From: an uncultured Bacteroidales bacterium
GTDB taxonomy: Bacteria; Bacteroidota; Bacteroidia; Bacteroidales; ML635J-15
Direction: 5' to 3'
DNA length: 6,214 bases
Assembly (NCBI GenBank): GCA_905233405.1
Contig: CAJOEG010000163.1
Coordinates: 1 to 6,214, forward strand
Shown: positions 1 through 5,975 of the stretch, piece after piece
Position numbering within the stretch: the first letter of the stretch is position 1
How the letters are laid out: each line of letters starts with the position of its first letter
The notes under the pieces: model-generated
Database searches by the model: none
What the model was told of the DNA's origin: nothing
What the model saw: the letters and a program-made list of their open reading frames with translations, nothing else
Program-made: the position numbers and the translations under genes

Positions 1-328
1 CAATCAATGGTTCTGTTATTATTGACTGGAATAGTCCGAACAATGCCGAACTTATTGCCGTGCAGAAAATAGTGTTGATGGCGAAACGCTTGCCCAAAGT
101 CTTTGCACCTATAAGAATAAGTATTGCATTTAGCACGAAGTTGCTGATACCGACAGGGCAGGAGGTACCGTAGTACAAGATTGTGGAAAGACCGGCGATT
201 CCGCCGCCTGTGAGTTTGTTTGGCAGCATAAATGCCGAGTAACCAAAAGTATATATTACAAGTCCGATGAGCATTACGAAGTAGTTTTTCATCGGATTTT
301 TAAGTTGTTTCAGTTTGTCAGTTTTCAT
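1..328 (-). CDS. YitT-family membrane protein, N-terminal part (runs off left edge)
   Basis: The frame opens at ATG 328-326 and stays open for 109 codons to the window edge, so only the amino-terminal part is present. The protein starts with a short basic stretch (MKTDKLKQLKNPMKN), followed by a hydrophobic segment at about residues 15-35. The motif FMLPNKLTGGGIAGLSTIL at about 33-51 is the 'pN.i..GG.tGls' signature of the YitT/DUF161 family of bacterial inner-membrane proteins. Further hydrophobic stretches lie at about 62-76 and 87-104. The substrate and role of the family are poorly known, so I assign none. The start lies 26 bases downstream of the kdsD stop on the same strand with no obvious promoter between, so co-transcription with kdsD is likely. 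No Shine-Dalgarno sequence is visible, as is usual in Bacteroidota. No frame disruption is seen in the part present. The family call is fairly secure; the specific function is unknown. Confidence 0.8.
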   Translation of the reverse strand, partial: MKTDKLKQLKNPMKNYFVMLIGLVIYTFGYSAFMLPNKLTGGGIAGLSTILYYGTSCPVGISNFVLNAILILIGAKTLGKRFAINTIFCTAISSALFGLFQSIITEPLI

Positions 329-354
329 GGTTGTTTGCTTTTGATTAAATATTG

Positions 355-1323
355 CTATACAATCCCTTCTCTCATTAAATCGTGTAGATGAACCACACCT
401 AAATATTTTTCGCCATTGACGATTAAAACCTGCGTTATGCTGTTCTTTTGCATCATCTGTAGTGCGTTGACGGCAAGTTCGCCTTCCTGTATGCACTTTG
501 GCGACTTGGTCATAATATCTGCGGCCTTTATGTCCTTTATGTTGTCGTAGTTGTTGAGCATACGGCGGATGTCGCCATCGGTGATGATGCCGAGAACCTT
601 TTCGTTTTCATCGACCACAGCCGCAGCACCGAGACGTTTGCTCGAAATCTCTGAAATCACAAATTTTATGCTTGCGTCGGGCGAAACCTGTGGCTTCTCG
701 TTCTGCACGTAGATGTCGTTTACCTTTAAATATAGTTTCTTGCCGAGCGAGCCGCCTGGGTGGAACTTTGCAAAGTCGGCAGGGGTGAAGCCCTTCATTT
801 CGAGCAGGGCAACCATAAGTGCATCGCCGACAACTAGTTGAGCCGTTGTGCTCGAAGTTGGGGCGAGGTTGTGTGGCGAGGCTTCCGAATCGACAGTAGA
901 ACGCAAAACTATGTCTGCCGATTTAGCCAAAAACGATTCTGTGTCGGATACAATGGCGATGAGCAGATTGTTGTTACGTTTTATTAAAGGTATAAGGACT
1001 TTTATTTCGGGTGTGTTTCCGCTTTTCGATATGCAGATTACCACATCGTCGTCCTGCACAATGCCGAGGTCGCCGTGTATTGCGTCGGCGGCGTGCATAA
1101 ATATTGCAGGTGTGCCTGTGGAATTGAGGCTGGCGACAATCTTGGTTCCGATGGCAGCGCTTTTGCCGATGCCCGTGATTACAACGCGACCTTTCGACTG
1201 CGAGATTCTTGTTACGGCTTCCGCAAAACTGTCGTCAATGTAGTCGACAATCTTCTGTATGGCATTCGCTTCGTGCATAACTGTGCGTTTGCCAATGCTT
1301 ATTATGTCCTGATAATCTTGCAT
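355..1323 (-). CDS. kdsD: Arabinose-5-phosphate isomerase, KpsF/GutQ/KdsD family (SIS + two CBS domains)
   Basis: A 322-residue protein, the usual family length, predicted to interconvert ribulose-5-phosphate and arabinose-5-phosphate, the first step towards Kdo for lipopolysaccharide, in the cytoplasm. The SIS domain covers about residues 35-170, with GIGKS (51-55), HGDLG (83-87), SKSGNTPE (99-106), LAPTSSTTAQ (153-162) and FHPGGSLGKKL (187-197). Residues K54, H83, E106 and H188 match, at a constant offset of five, the K59, H88, E111 and H193 that I recall as important in E. coli KdsD. Two CBS domains follow at about 205-256 and 268-321, ending in GVVHLHDLMREGIV. The ATG at 1323 gives a normal N terminus. 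It is the first gene of a leftward unit with the YitT-family gene and is divergent from recQ. The gene is intact, unlike its plus-strand neighbours. A capsule-specific KpsF or GutQ paralogue cannot be excluded from sequence alone. Confidence 0.93.
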   Translation of the reverse strand: MQDYQDIISIGKRTVMHEANAIQKIVDYIDDSFAEAVTRISQSKGRVVITGIGKSAAIGTKIVASLNSTGTPAIFMHAADAIHGDLGIVQDDDVVICISKSGNTPEIKVLIPLIKRNNNLLIAIVSDTESFLAKSADIVLRSTVDSEASPHNLAPTSSTTAQLVVGDALMVALLEMKGFTPADFAKFHPGGSLGKKLYLKVNDIYVQNEKPQVSPDASIKFVISEISSKRLGAAAVVDENEKVLGIITDGDIRRMLNNYDNIKDIKAADIMTKSPKCIQEGELAVNALQMMQKNSITQVLIVNGEKYLGVVHLHDLMREGIV

Positions 1324-1337
1324 AAAAAAAATTTTTG

Positions 1338-1345
1338 CAAAATTA
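1338..1345 (-). promoter_or_regulatory. Candidate -7 element of the kdsD promoter
   Basis: On the minus strand the bases read TAATTTTG, an exact match to the Bacteroidetes -7 consensus TAnnTTTG, 14 bases before the kdsD ATG. It would imply a leader of only about ten bases. A TTTG lies upstream but only 12 bases away instead of the usual 19-21, so the -33 element is unconvincing. The region is very A/T-rich, so a chance match is possible. Confidence 0.35.
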
Positions 1346-1368
1346 ATATTTTAATGACAAAAAAAACT

Positions 1369-1376
1369 TATCTTTG
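1369..1376 (+). promoter_or_regulatory. Candidate -7 element of the recQ promoter
   Basis: TATCTTTG matches the Bacteroidetes -7 consensus TAnnTTTG exactly and lies 50 bases upstream of the recQ ATG, giving a leader of roughly 45 bases. No clear TTTG-type -33 element occurs 19-21 bases upstream. The site sits in the 103-base divergent region shared with kdsD, back to back with the kdsD candidate. Confidence 0.5.
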
Positions 1377-1426
1377 TTTGCGTGTGCCGTCGGCAGTTTC
1401 GGCGGTTTGTACCAAAAAGAAATTTT

Positions 1427-2113
1427 ATGGACGCAAGAGAAGAAAAAATATACGAACTTTTGAAGAAATATTTCGGGTTCAACGACTTTAAAGGTCAGCA
1501 GAAGGAGGTGATTCTCAGTCTTTTGGATGGCAAGGACAGTTTTGTGCTTATGCCTACTGGCGGAGGTAAGTCGTTGTGCTACCAGTTGCCTGCGCTGATG
1601 CTCGAAGGTACTGCAATCATCATCTCTCCACTTATTGCCTTGATGAAGAATCAGGTCGATGCTATGCGCGGTTTCAGTATGGAGGAGGGTGTTGCGCATT
1701 TTCTGAACTCTACTTTAAGCAAGGCGGAGATAAATGCTGTGAAGGACGACATTATGTCGGGCAAGACGAAACTCCTTTATGTTGCTCCCGAATCGCTGAC
1801 CAAGGAAGAAAACCTCGAGTTTTTGAAAAAATTCAAGATTTCGTTCTATGCCGTTGACGAGGCTCACTGTATTTCGGAATGGGGACACGATTTCCGTCCC
1901 GAATATCGCCGTATCCGATCCATTGTCAACGAGATAGGTCGTGCGCCGCTTATGACGCTTACCGCAACGGCAACGCCGAAGGTTCAGCACGACATTCAGA
2001 AGAACCTTGATATGCTCGACGCAAATGTCTTCAAGTCGTCGTTCCGCCGTCCAAACCTTTACTATGAGGTACGTCCGAAAATTAATGCTACCAAGCAGAT
2101 TATCAAGTATTAA
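1427..2113 (+). CDS. recQ: RecQ N-terminal fragment (first RecA-like helicase lobe)
   Basis: This is the 228-residue product that would be made as the sequence stands. In order it carries the family's motif 0 region FGFNDFKGQQ (16-25), Walker A MPTGGGKS (42-49, with K48), motif Ia SPLIALMKNQV (67-77), the DEAH box (144-147), the RecQ aromatic-rich loop CISEWGHDFRPEY (148-160) and motif III LTATAT (178-183). It ends in IIKY just before the linker to the second lobe. The ATPase half-site is complete, but motifs IV-VI, including the arginine finger, are missing, so no helicase activity is expected. The usual SF(N/D)RPN signature reads SFRRPN at 205-210. The start is preceded by the A-rich AAAAAGAAATTTT with no true Shine-Dalgarno. 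Confidence 0.8.
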   Translation: MDAREEKIYELLKKYFGFNDFKGQQKEVILSLLDGKDSFVLMPTGGGKSLCYQLPALMLEGTAIIISPLIALMKNQVDAMRGFSMEEGVAHFLNSTLSKAEINAVKDDIMSGKTKLLYVAPESLTKEENLEFLKKFKISFYAVDEAHCISEWGHDFRPEYRRIRSIVNEIGRAPLMTLTATATPKVQHDIQKNLDMLDANVFKSSFRRPNLYYEVRPKINATKQIIKY

Positions 2114-2114
2114 G
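2108..2114 (+). other. Frame junction in recQ
   Basis: The upstream frame reads TAT TAA G, stopping at 2111-2113. The downstream RecQ frame reads AAG TCG GGC from 2112. T2111 is the only base left where the family has six codons. If the lost glycine codon was GGT, T2111 would be its last base and the deletion would be exactly 17 bases; this detail is inferred. Confidence 0.8.
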
Positions 2115-2165
2115 TCGGGCATTATCTACTGCCTTAGTCGCAAAAAGGTTGAGGAACTTGCCGAA

Positions 2166-3593
2166 ATGCTTGTCGTAAACCAGATTAAGGCTTTGCCGTA
2201 CCACGCAGGAATGGACGCTGCAACACGTTCGCGCAATCAGGATATGTTTCTCAACGAGGAAGTTGATGTGATTGTGGCAACGATTGCTTTCGGTATGGGC
2301 ATCGACAAGCCCGATGTTCGCTTTGTAATCCACTACAATATTCCAAAGAGCCTCGAAGGCTACTATCAGGAGACTGGTCGTGCCGGTCGCGACGGTGGCG
2401 AGGGAAAGTGCATTGCCTTCTATACCTACGACGACATTCAGAAACTTGAGAAGTTTATGCAGAACAAGCCGATGAACGAGCAGGAGATTGGCAAGCAACT
2501 ATTGGCGGAGACTGTATCGTACGCTGAATCAACTACTTGTCGTGTGCGTCAGTTGCTCAACTATTTCGGTGAGGAGATGAACGAGGACTGTGGCAACTGC
2601 GACAACTGCCTTAACCCGAAGGAACGTTTCGAGGGCAAGGAAGATGTACAAACTGTTCTCGAGACCATCATTGCAGTAAAGGACGGCTTCAAGACCGACC
2701 ATTTCATCAATATCCTGACGGGAAAACTTACTTCGGAAATTTCAAATTACCAGCACGACAAGTTGCCGACCTTCGGAATTGGCTCCGATGAAACTCCGTT
2801 GTACTGGAAGGGTGTTATCCGCCAGATGATTATTGCAAAATTCATCGAAAAGGGCATTGTAAACTATGGCTTGTTGAAGGTTACCGAAAAGGGATACGAG
2901 TTCTTTAAGAATCCATATTCGATAATGCTTACCCGCGATACCGACTACGAAGCCATTGAAGATCAGGAGCGTGAGTCGGAATATGGTGGAACTGCCGCTG
3001 CCGACGAGGAACTTTACAATATGCTCAAGAATTTGCGTAAGGATATTGCCAAGAAACTTAATCTGCCGCCATACGTAATTTTCGATGATGCGTCGTTGCA
3101 GGATATGGCAATTCAGTACCCGATAACCATTGATGAATTGAAAAACTGCCAGAAGGTAGGGCAGGGCAAGGCTCAGAAGTTCGGTCAGGAATTTGTTGAC
3201 CTTATCAAGCAGCACATTGAAATCAATGGTATCGACCGTCCCGAAGACCTTGTGATAAAGTCAGTCGGTTCAAGTTCCGAGTCCAAACGTATGATTATCA
3301 GGAATATCGACAGCCGTATGTCGCTCGATGACATTGCTGATGGAATGAAGATGACGCTTATGGAACTCATCGAGCAACTTGAAGCGTTTGTCGATTCTGG
3401 TACTACTATTAATATTGATTACTACCTGAACTCAATACTTGACGAGGGAGACATTGAAGATATATATACCTATTTCCGCGAAGAATCTGAAGAAGGAACC
3501 ATTGATGAGGCTTTGCGTGAATTTGGAGACGACTATTCCGAGGAGGAAATCAGGCTTGTCAGACTGAAATTCATCTGCGAGATGGGAAACTAA
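2166..3593 (+). CDS. recQ: RecQ C-terminal fragment (second lobe, RQC, HRDC, C-terminal extension)
   Basis: RecQ-like sequence in this frame begins at AAG 2112; the first ATG after it is at 2166, so any separate product would have about 475 residues. Counting from K at 2112, it holds YHAGMD (30-35), motif V ATIAFGMGIDKPDVR (56-70) and motif VI YYQETGRAGRDG (84-95). The RQC zinc site is C143, C160, C163 and C166, with the same 17-3-3 spacing as in E. coli RecQ. A winged-helix region spans about 175-270 and HRDC about 296-372. The extension from 385 to 493 ends in EEEIRLVRLKFICEMGN, as in other Bacteroidales RecQ proteins. An ATG at 2007 in this frame is not favoured, since its first 35 codons overlap the N-terminal half in the wrong frame. 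Without the Walker A lobe it could not hydrolyse ATP. Confidence 0.6.
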   Translation: MLVVNQIKALPYHAGMDAATRSRNQDMFLNEEVDVIVATIAFGMGIDKPDVRFVIHYNIPKSLEGYYQETGRAGRDGGEGKCIAFYTYDDIQKLEKFMQNKPMNEQEIGKQLLAETVSYAESTTCRVRQLLNYFGEEMNEDCGNCDNCLNPKERFEGKEDVQTVLETIIAVKDGFKTDHFINILTGKLTSEISNYQHDKLPTFGIGSDETPLYWKGVIRQMIIAKFIEKGIVNYGLLKVTEKGYEFFKNPYSIMLTRDTDYEAIEDQERESEYGGTAAADEELYNMLKNLRKDIAKKLNLPPYVIFDDASLQDMAIQYPITIDELKNCQKVGQGKAQKFGQEFVDLIKQHIEINGIDRPEDLVIKSVGSSSESKRMIIRNIDSRMSLDDIADGMKMTLMELIEQLEAFVDSGTTINIDYYLNSILDEGDIEDIYTYFREESEEGTIDEALREFGDDYSEEEIRLVRLKFICEMGN

Positions 3594-3606
3594 AAGGAAA
3601 ATTAAC

Positions 3607-3624
3607 AATTGATAATTGATAATG
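3607..3624 (+). repeat. AT-rich heptamer tandem repeat
   Basis: AATTGAT occurs twice in direct succession (3607-3613, 3614-3620), followed by a partial third copy, AATG. It lies between the recQ stop and the 28-base palindrome. I recall similar ATTGATAATTGATAAT-type strings between genes in Bacteroidota, so it may be one edge of the same dispersed element as the palindrome. That link is an inference. Confidence 0.5.
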
Positions 3625-3632
3625 TACAATAT

Positions 3633-3660
3633 GTAGAGTCGTTGCGCGCAACGACTCTAC
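3633..3660. repeat. Perfect 28-base palindrome (REP/MITE-like dispersed repeat)
   Basis: The half-site GTAGAGTCGTTGCG (3633-3646) is followed directly by its exact reverse complement CGCAACGACTCTAC (3647-3660). As RNA it would form a 12-base-pair stem with a CGCG tetraloop. No T-run follows on either strand, so it is not a standard intrinsic terminator. It is much more GC-rich than its A/T-rich surroundings and resembles the GTAGAG(A/T)CG...CG(A/T)CTCTAC palindromes that I recall as dispersed intergenic repeats in Bacteroidota. It ends 18 bases before the TTG start of the next gene, so it may affect recQ mRNA stability or translation of that gene. Confidence 0.85.
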
Positions 3661-3678
3661 AAGTAAAAAAACAAAACC

Positions 3679-4548
3679 TTGCAAACTTCTAATTCAGAAC
3701 GGCTTAAATATTCCGCAGGAATTGTTTCCATTGTGGTAAACACCTTGCTTTTTGCGTTGAAATATTGGGCTGGCATAGTGTCGGGATCAGTGGCTTTGCT
3801 CGCCGATGCTTGGCATACCTTGTCCGATTCACTCAGTTCGGTGGCGGTGATTATTGGCGTGAAACTTTCATCACGCAAGGCCGACAAGAAACATCCCTTT
3901 GGACATGGTCGTATCGAAAACCTTATTGCAATACTCATAGGGGTGATGCTGGCAATTGTCGCCTACGAATTTGTAATGGAATCGGTTGACAAACTGCGCA
4001 ATCCCGACACTAAGGCTATTTTTGGAACTCTGGCAATTGTGGTGACGGCTGTGTCTATTGTTGTGAAGGAATTGATGGCGCAGTTTTCATTTTATGTGGC
4101 TCGCAAAACTGGAAGTACATCTGTAAAAGCTGATGGTTGGCACCATCGCAGCGATGCGTTGTCGTCAATTGTGGTGTTGGCTGGAATTTTCCTGCAGGAT
4201 TATTTCTGGTGGATAGATGCTGTGCTTGGTATTTGCGTATCGATAATTCTTATGGTTGCCGTGTACCATATTATACGTGAGGCAGTTGATAAGCTTATGG
4301 GACAGAATGTCCCTGAGGAAACTATTGAGAAAGTCAATGCAATAATTTCCGATACTATTGGCTACGACATAAAAGCGCATCATTTTCATATTCATAATTA
4401 CGGAACGCACAGCGAACTGACTTTCCACATAAAGTTGCCGCCAGAAATGTCGATTTTCGAAGGTCACGGCATTGCCGACAAAATTGAAAAGCAACTGCGC
4501 GAAAGAATGGGTGTTGAGTCGACAATACATATTGAGCCAATGGATTGA
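3679..4548 (+). CDS. Cation diffusion facilitator (CDF) transporter, probably zinc/proton antiporter
   Basis: A 289-residue inner-membrane protein of the CDF/YiiP/ZnT family, which exports divalent metal in exchange for protons. Hydrophobic segments lie at about 12-32, 36-58, 80-100, 115-134, 157-172 and 177-197, the expected six, followed by a cytosolic domain at about 205-289. Transport site A is H46xxxD50 in TM2 (ADAWHTLSD) with H155xxxD159 in TM5 (DGWHHRSDALSS); the HD/HD combination is typical of zinc. D69, H72 and H76 (DKKHPFGHG) match YiiP site B at a constant offset of one. C-terminal histidines (about 235, 250, 263, 284) fit the dimer-domain metal site. The start must be TTG 3679 or another non-ATG codon: an in-frame stop lies at 3664 and no ATG intervenes. 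No promoter is obvious, so read-through from recQ is possible. Zinc is inferred; other divalent metals are possible. Confidence 0.88.
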   Translation: MQTSNSERLKYSAGIVSIVVNTLLFALKYWAGIVSGSVALLADAWHTLSDSLSSVAVIIGVKLSSRKADKKHPFGHGRIENLIAILIGVMLAIVAYEFVMESVDKLRNPDTKAIFGTLAIVVTAVSIVVKELMAQFSFYVARKTGSTSVKADGWHHRSDALSSIVVLAGIFLQDYFWWIDAVLGICVSIILMVAVYHIIREAVDKLMGQNVPEETIEKVNAIISDTIGYDIKAHHFHIHNYGTHSELTFHIKLPPEMSIFEGHGIADKIEKQLRERMGVESTIHIEPMD

Positions 4549-4597
4549 TGGTAGTTGGCGATTTTCGGTTGTTTTTGTTTGATAACTTGTTTATAAA

Positions 4598-4614
4598 TTA
4601 ACCTTTCGTTAACC
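4598..4614 (+). promoter_or_regulatory. Paired TTAACC direct repeat upstream of nqrA
   Basis: TTAACC occurs at 4598-4603 and again at 4609-4614. The copies start 11 bases apart, about one helical turn, and the same stretch also reads as the inverted repeat TTAAC-N5-GTTAA. It ends 21 bases before the candidate -7 element of nqrA, overlapping where a -33 element would lie. It could be an operator for the nqr operon. The motif is short and A/T-rich, so chance is a real alternative. Confidence 0.25.
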
Positions 4615-4635
4615 GATATAGTGCAAGGCAAGGCT

Positions 4636-4643
4636 TAAATTTG
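4636..4643 (+). promoter_or_regulatory. Candidate -7 element of the nqr operon promoter
   Basis: TAAATTTG is an exact match to the Bacteroidetes TAnnTTTG element and ends 26 bases before the TTG start of nqrA, giving a leader of about 20 bases. No strong TTTG is found at the expected -33 distance. Its place in the 121-base gap after the CDF gene suggests that the nqr operon has its own promoter. Confidence 0.5.
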
Positions 4644-4669
4644 CCATTTAATTTTTTAATCATTGTATT

Positions 4670-5956
4670 TTGAAAACTATAAGGATTAGAAAAGGTTTGG
4701 ATATCAAGATGCAAGGTGTGGCAGAGGAATTGGTTTCCAGTAAGTTGACACCTAAACGATACTGCATCAGACCAACGGATTTTCATGGTATAACACCCAA
4801 GATGGACTGCAAGGAAGGTGACCGTCTGAAACGTGGAACTATCGTTTTCCACGACAAGGACGTGCCAGAAATTTGCTTTGCTTCTCCATGTTCTGGTATC
4901 TTAAAAAATATTGTGCGTGGCGAAAAACGCAAGATTCTAAGGGTTGAGATTGAAGCTGACGGCAGCGACGAGGCTGTAACCTTCGACACCAATGAAGACT
5001 TAAAGACGCTTTTTTCAAAGGCTGGCATTTATCCGCTTATAAATCAGCGTCCTTACGGGATTGTCGCCAATCCAAACTTAACTCCACGCGACATTTTCAT
5101 CTCTTTCCTCGATACGGCTCCGCTTGCTTGCAATTTGGAGTTCGCCCTGAAGGATGATGTTGAGTATCTGAAACTTGCAATACGGTCGCTGTATAATTTC
5201 ACTAGCGGAAACGTTTATCTGTCGTTCGGTAAGGATTCGCGCCTTGCGATGCTTATGCCCGATGACCCCGAAATCGTTAAGACTGAATTTGTCGGTAAAC
5301 ATCCTGCTGGACTTGTCGGTACGCAGATAAACAAGCTAAAGCCAATAAACAAGGGAGAAACAGTATGGACTATCAGCGCATCGAACCTGCCAATCATAGG
5401 TCGTCTGCTGAAACATGGTGAATATCAGCCGGAAAAGACTGTCGCTGTATGTGGCGCAGAAGTAGTTGCCCCGCAGTATTACAAGCTTCGCATAGGTGCC
5501 GATTTGTCGCAGTTGCGTGGCGGAATGCTGTTGTCCGAAAATGTCCGCATAATTTCCGGCAATGTGCTTACCGGTATAAATGTTACTGATAATCCGTATC
5601 TTGGTTTCAACGAAATGCAGGTTTCGGTAATCCCCGAAGGCGACGAATACGAAATGTTCGGCTGGATGTTGCCTGGTGCAAACAAGTTCAGCAACTCGCG
5701 GACTTTCCTCTCGATGCTTATGCCGTGGAAACGTTTCAACATCGACACAAACATGCACGGCGAAGAACGTGCATACGTCGTTACTGGTCAGTACGAAAAG
5801 GTTTGTCCGCTCGACATTTATCCGCAACTGCTTGTAAAAGCTGCAATGACCGACGATATCGACAAGATGGAAGAACTTGGCATTGTGCGAATTTGTTTGC
5901 ACCTCGAAGATTGCAGTTCAGCAGACGATTCGTCACGGCTTGGATTTAGTACGTAA
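4670..5956 (+). CDS. nqrA: Na+-translocating NADH:quinone reductase subunit A, frameshifted near its C terminus
   Basis: NqrA is the peripheral cytoplasmic subunit of the sodium-pumping Na+-NQR respiratory complex (NqrA-F) and is implicated in quinone binding. The 428-residue frame begins TIRIRKGLDIKMQG, the family start. It includes FASPCSGILKNIVRGEKRK (about 73-91), QRPYGIVANP, KHPAGLVGTQINKLKPINKGE, RIISGNVLTG, VIPEGDEYEMFGW and CPLDIYPQLLVKA. After ELGI (codon 405, ending 5884) the family continues roughly YEVxPEDFALCEFVC; here about ten residues are missing. The expected tail (CEFVCTSK ... GLDLVRKEME) is encoded one frame over at 5886-5969. The codons as read instead give an unrelated tail ending at TAA 5954-5956. 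About 29 bases appear lost. The intended protein would have about 442 residues, close to the Bacteroides length of about 450. The start is TTG 4670, since an in-frame stop lies at 4649 with no ATG between. The annotated tail should not be trusted. Confidence 0.92.
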   Translation: MKTIRIRKGLDIKMQGVAEELVSSKLTPKRYCIRPTDFHGITPKMDCKEGDRLKRGTIVFHDKDVPEICFASPCSGILKNIVRGEKRKILRVEIEADGSDEAVTFDTNEDLKTLFSKAGIYPLINQRPYGIVANPNLTPRDIFISFLDTAPLACNLEFALKDDVEYLKLAIRSLYNFTSGNVYLSFGKDSRLAMLMPDDPEIVKTEFVGKHPAGLVGTQINKLKPINKGETVWTISASNLPIIGRLLKHGEYQPEKTVAVCGAEVVAPQYYKLRIGADLSQLRGGMLLSENVRIISGNVLTGINVTDNPYLGFNEMQVSVIPEGDEYEMFGWMLPGANKFSNSRTFLSMLMPWKRFNIDTNMHGEERAYVVTGQYEKVCPLDIYPQLLVKAAMTDDIDKMEELGIVRICLHLEDCSSADDSSRLGFST

Positions 5957-5969
5957 AGAAATGGAATAG
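5886..5969 (+). pseudogene. nqrA: Displaced C-terminal coding segment of nqrA
   Basis: In the frame starting at TGC 5886 the sequence encodes C, then EFVCTSK, a helix-like stretch containing QQTIRHGLDLV, and RKEME before TAG 5967-5969: 27 residues matching the normal C terminus of Bacteroidetes NqrA. The upstream coding frame ends its conserved part at ATT 5882-5884, leaving the single base G5885 between the two. The TAG lies six bases before the nqrB ATG, the tight spacing expected within the nqr operon, which confirms that 5969 is the original end of the gene. Confidence 0.85.
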
Positions 5970-5975
5970 TTGATT

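Larger units (their letters stand above)
1427..3593 (+). pseudogene. recQ: ATP-dependent DNA helicase RecQ, split by an internal deletion and frameshift
   Basis: RecQ is a 3'-5' superfamily 2 DNA helicase acting in recombination and stalled-fork repair. The two halves of one recQ lie in different frames: codons 1-228 from ATG 1427 end at TAA 2111-2113, and the conserved sequence resumes at AAG 2112 and runs to TAA 3591-3593 (493 residues). Aligned with E. coli RecQ as I remember it, the 18 residues after RPN match exactly in length up to IIKY. The next six residues (VQEQRG in E. coli) are absent, and KSGIIYC follows. Only one base, T2111, occupies the place of 18, so about 17 bases are missing, in the linker joining the two RecA-like lobes. 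Restored, the protein would be about 727 residues, the usual size for Bacteroidales RecQ, whose C-terminal extension after HRDC is present. ATG 1427 is preferred because the family N terminus starts there; upstream in-frame codons look non-coding. No other damage is visible, so the lesion is recent or a sequence error. Confidence 0.9.

Noticed and set aside
848..1243. 131-codon open frame on the plus strand
   Set aside because: It lies wholly inside kdsD on the opposite strand, has no recognisable domain, and kdsD is fully supported by motifs and length.
1382..1426. Longer N terminus for RecQ from an upstream in-frame start
   Set aside because: The extra 15 residues (MCRRQFRRFVPKRNF) do not resemble RecQ, and they would begin close to the predicted transcription start. 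ATG 1427 fits the family.
2007..2111. ATG 2007 as the start of the RecQ C-terminal fragment
   Set aside because: The 35 codons before K at 2112 are an out-of-frame reading of the first RecQ lobe and show no similarity to the protein.
2105..2120. Programmed +1 ribosomal frameshift in recQ (TAT TAA G)
   Set aside because: A +1 shift would join the frames, but the six conserved linker residues would still be missing. No recoding signal such as an upstream Shine-Dalgarno-like sequence is seen. The nqrA junction, with the same phase, has no stop codon at the shift point.
3633..3675. Intrinsic terminator for recQ
   Set aside because: The stem is strong, but it is followed by AAGTAAAAAAAC instead of a T-run on the plus strand, and by no T-run on the minus strand either.
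5336..5902. 188-codon open frame on the minus strand
   Set aside because: It is antisense to conserved nqrA coding sequence and shows no family motif; it is a by-product of the codon use of nqrA.
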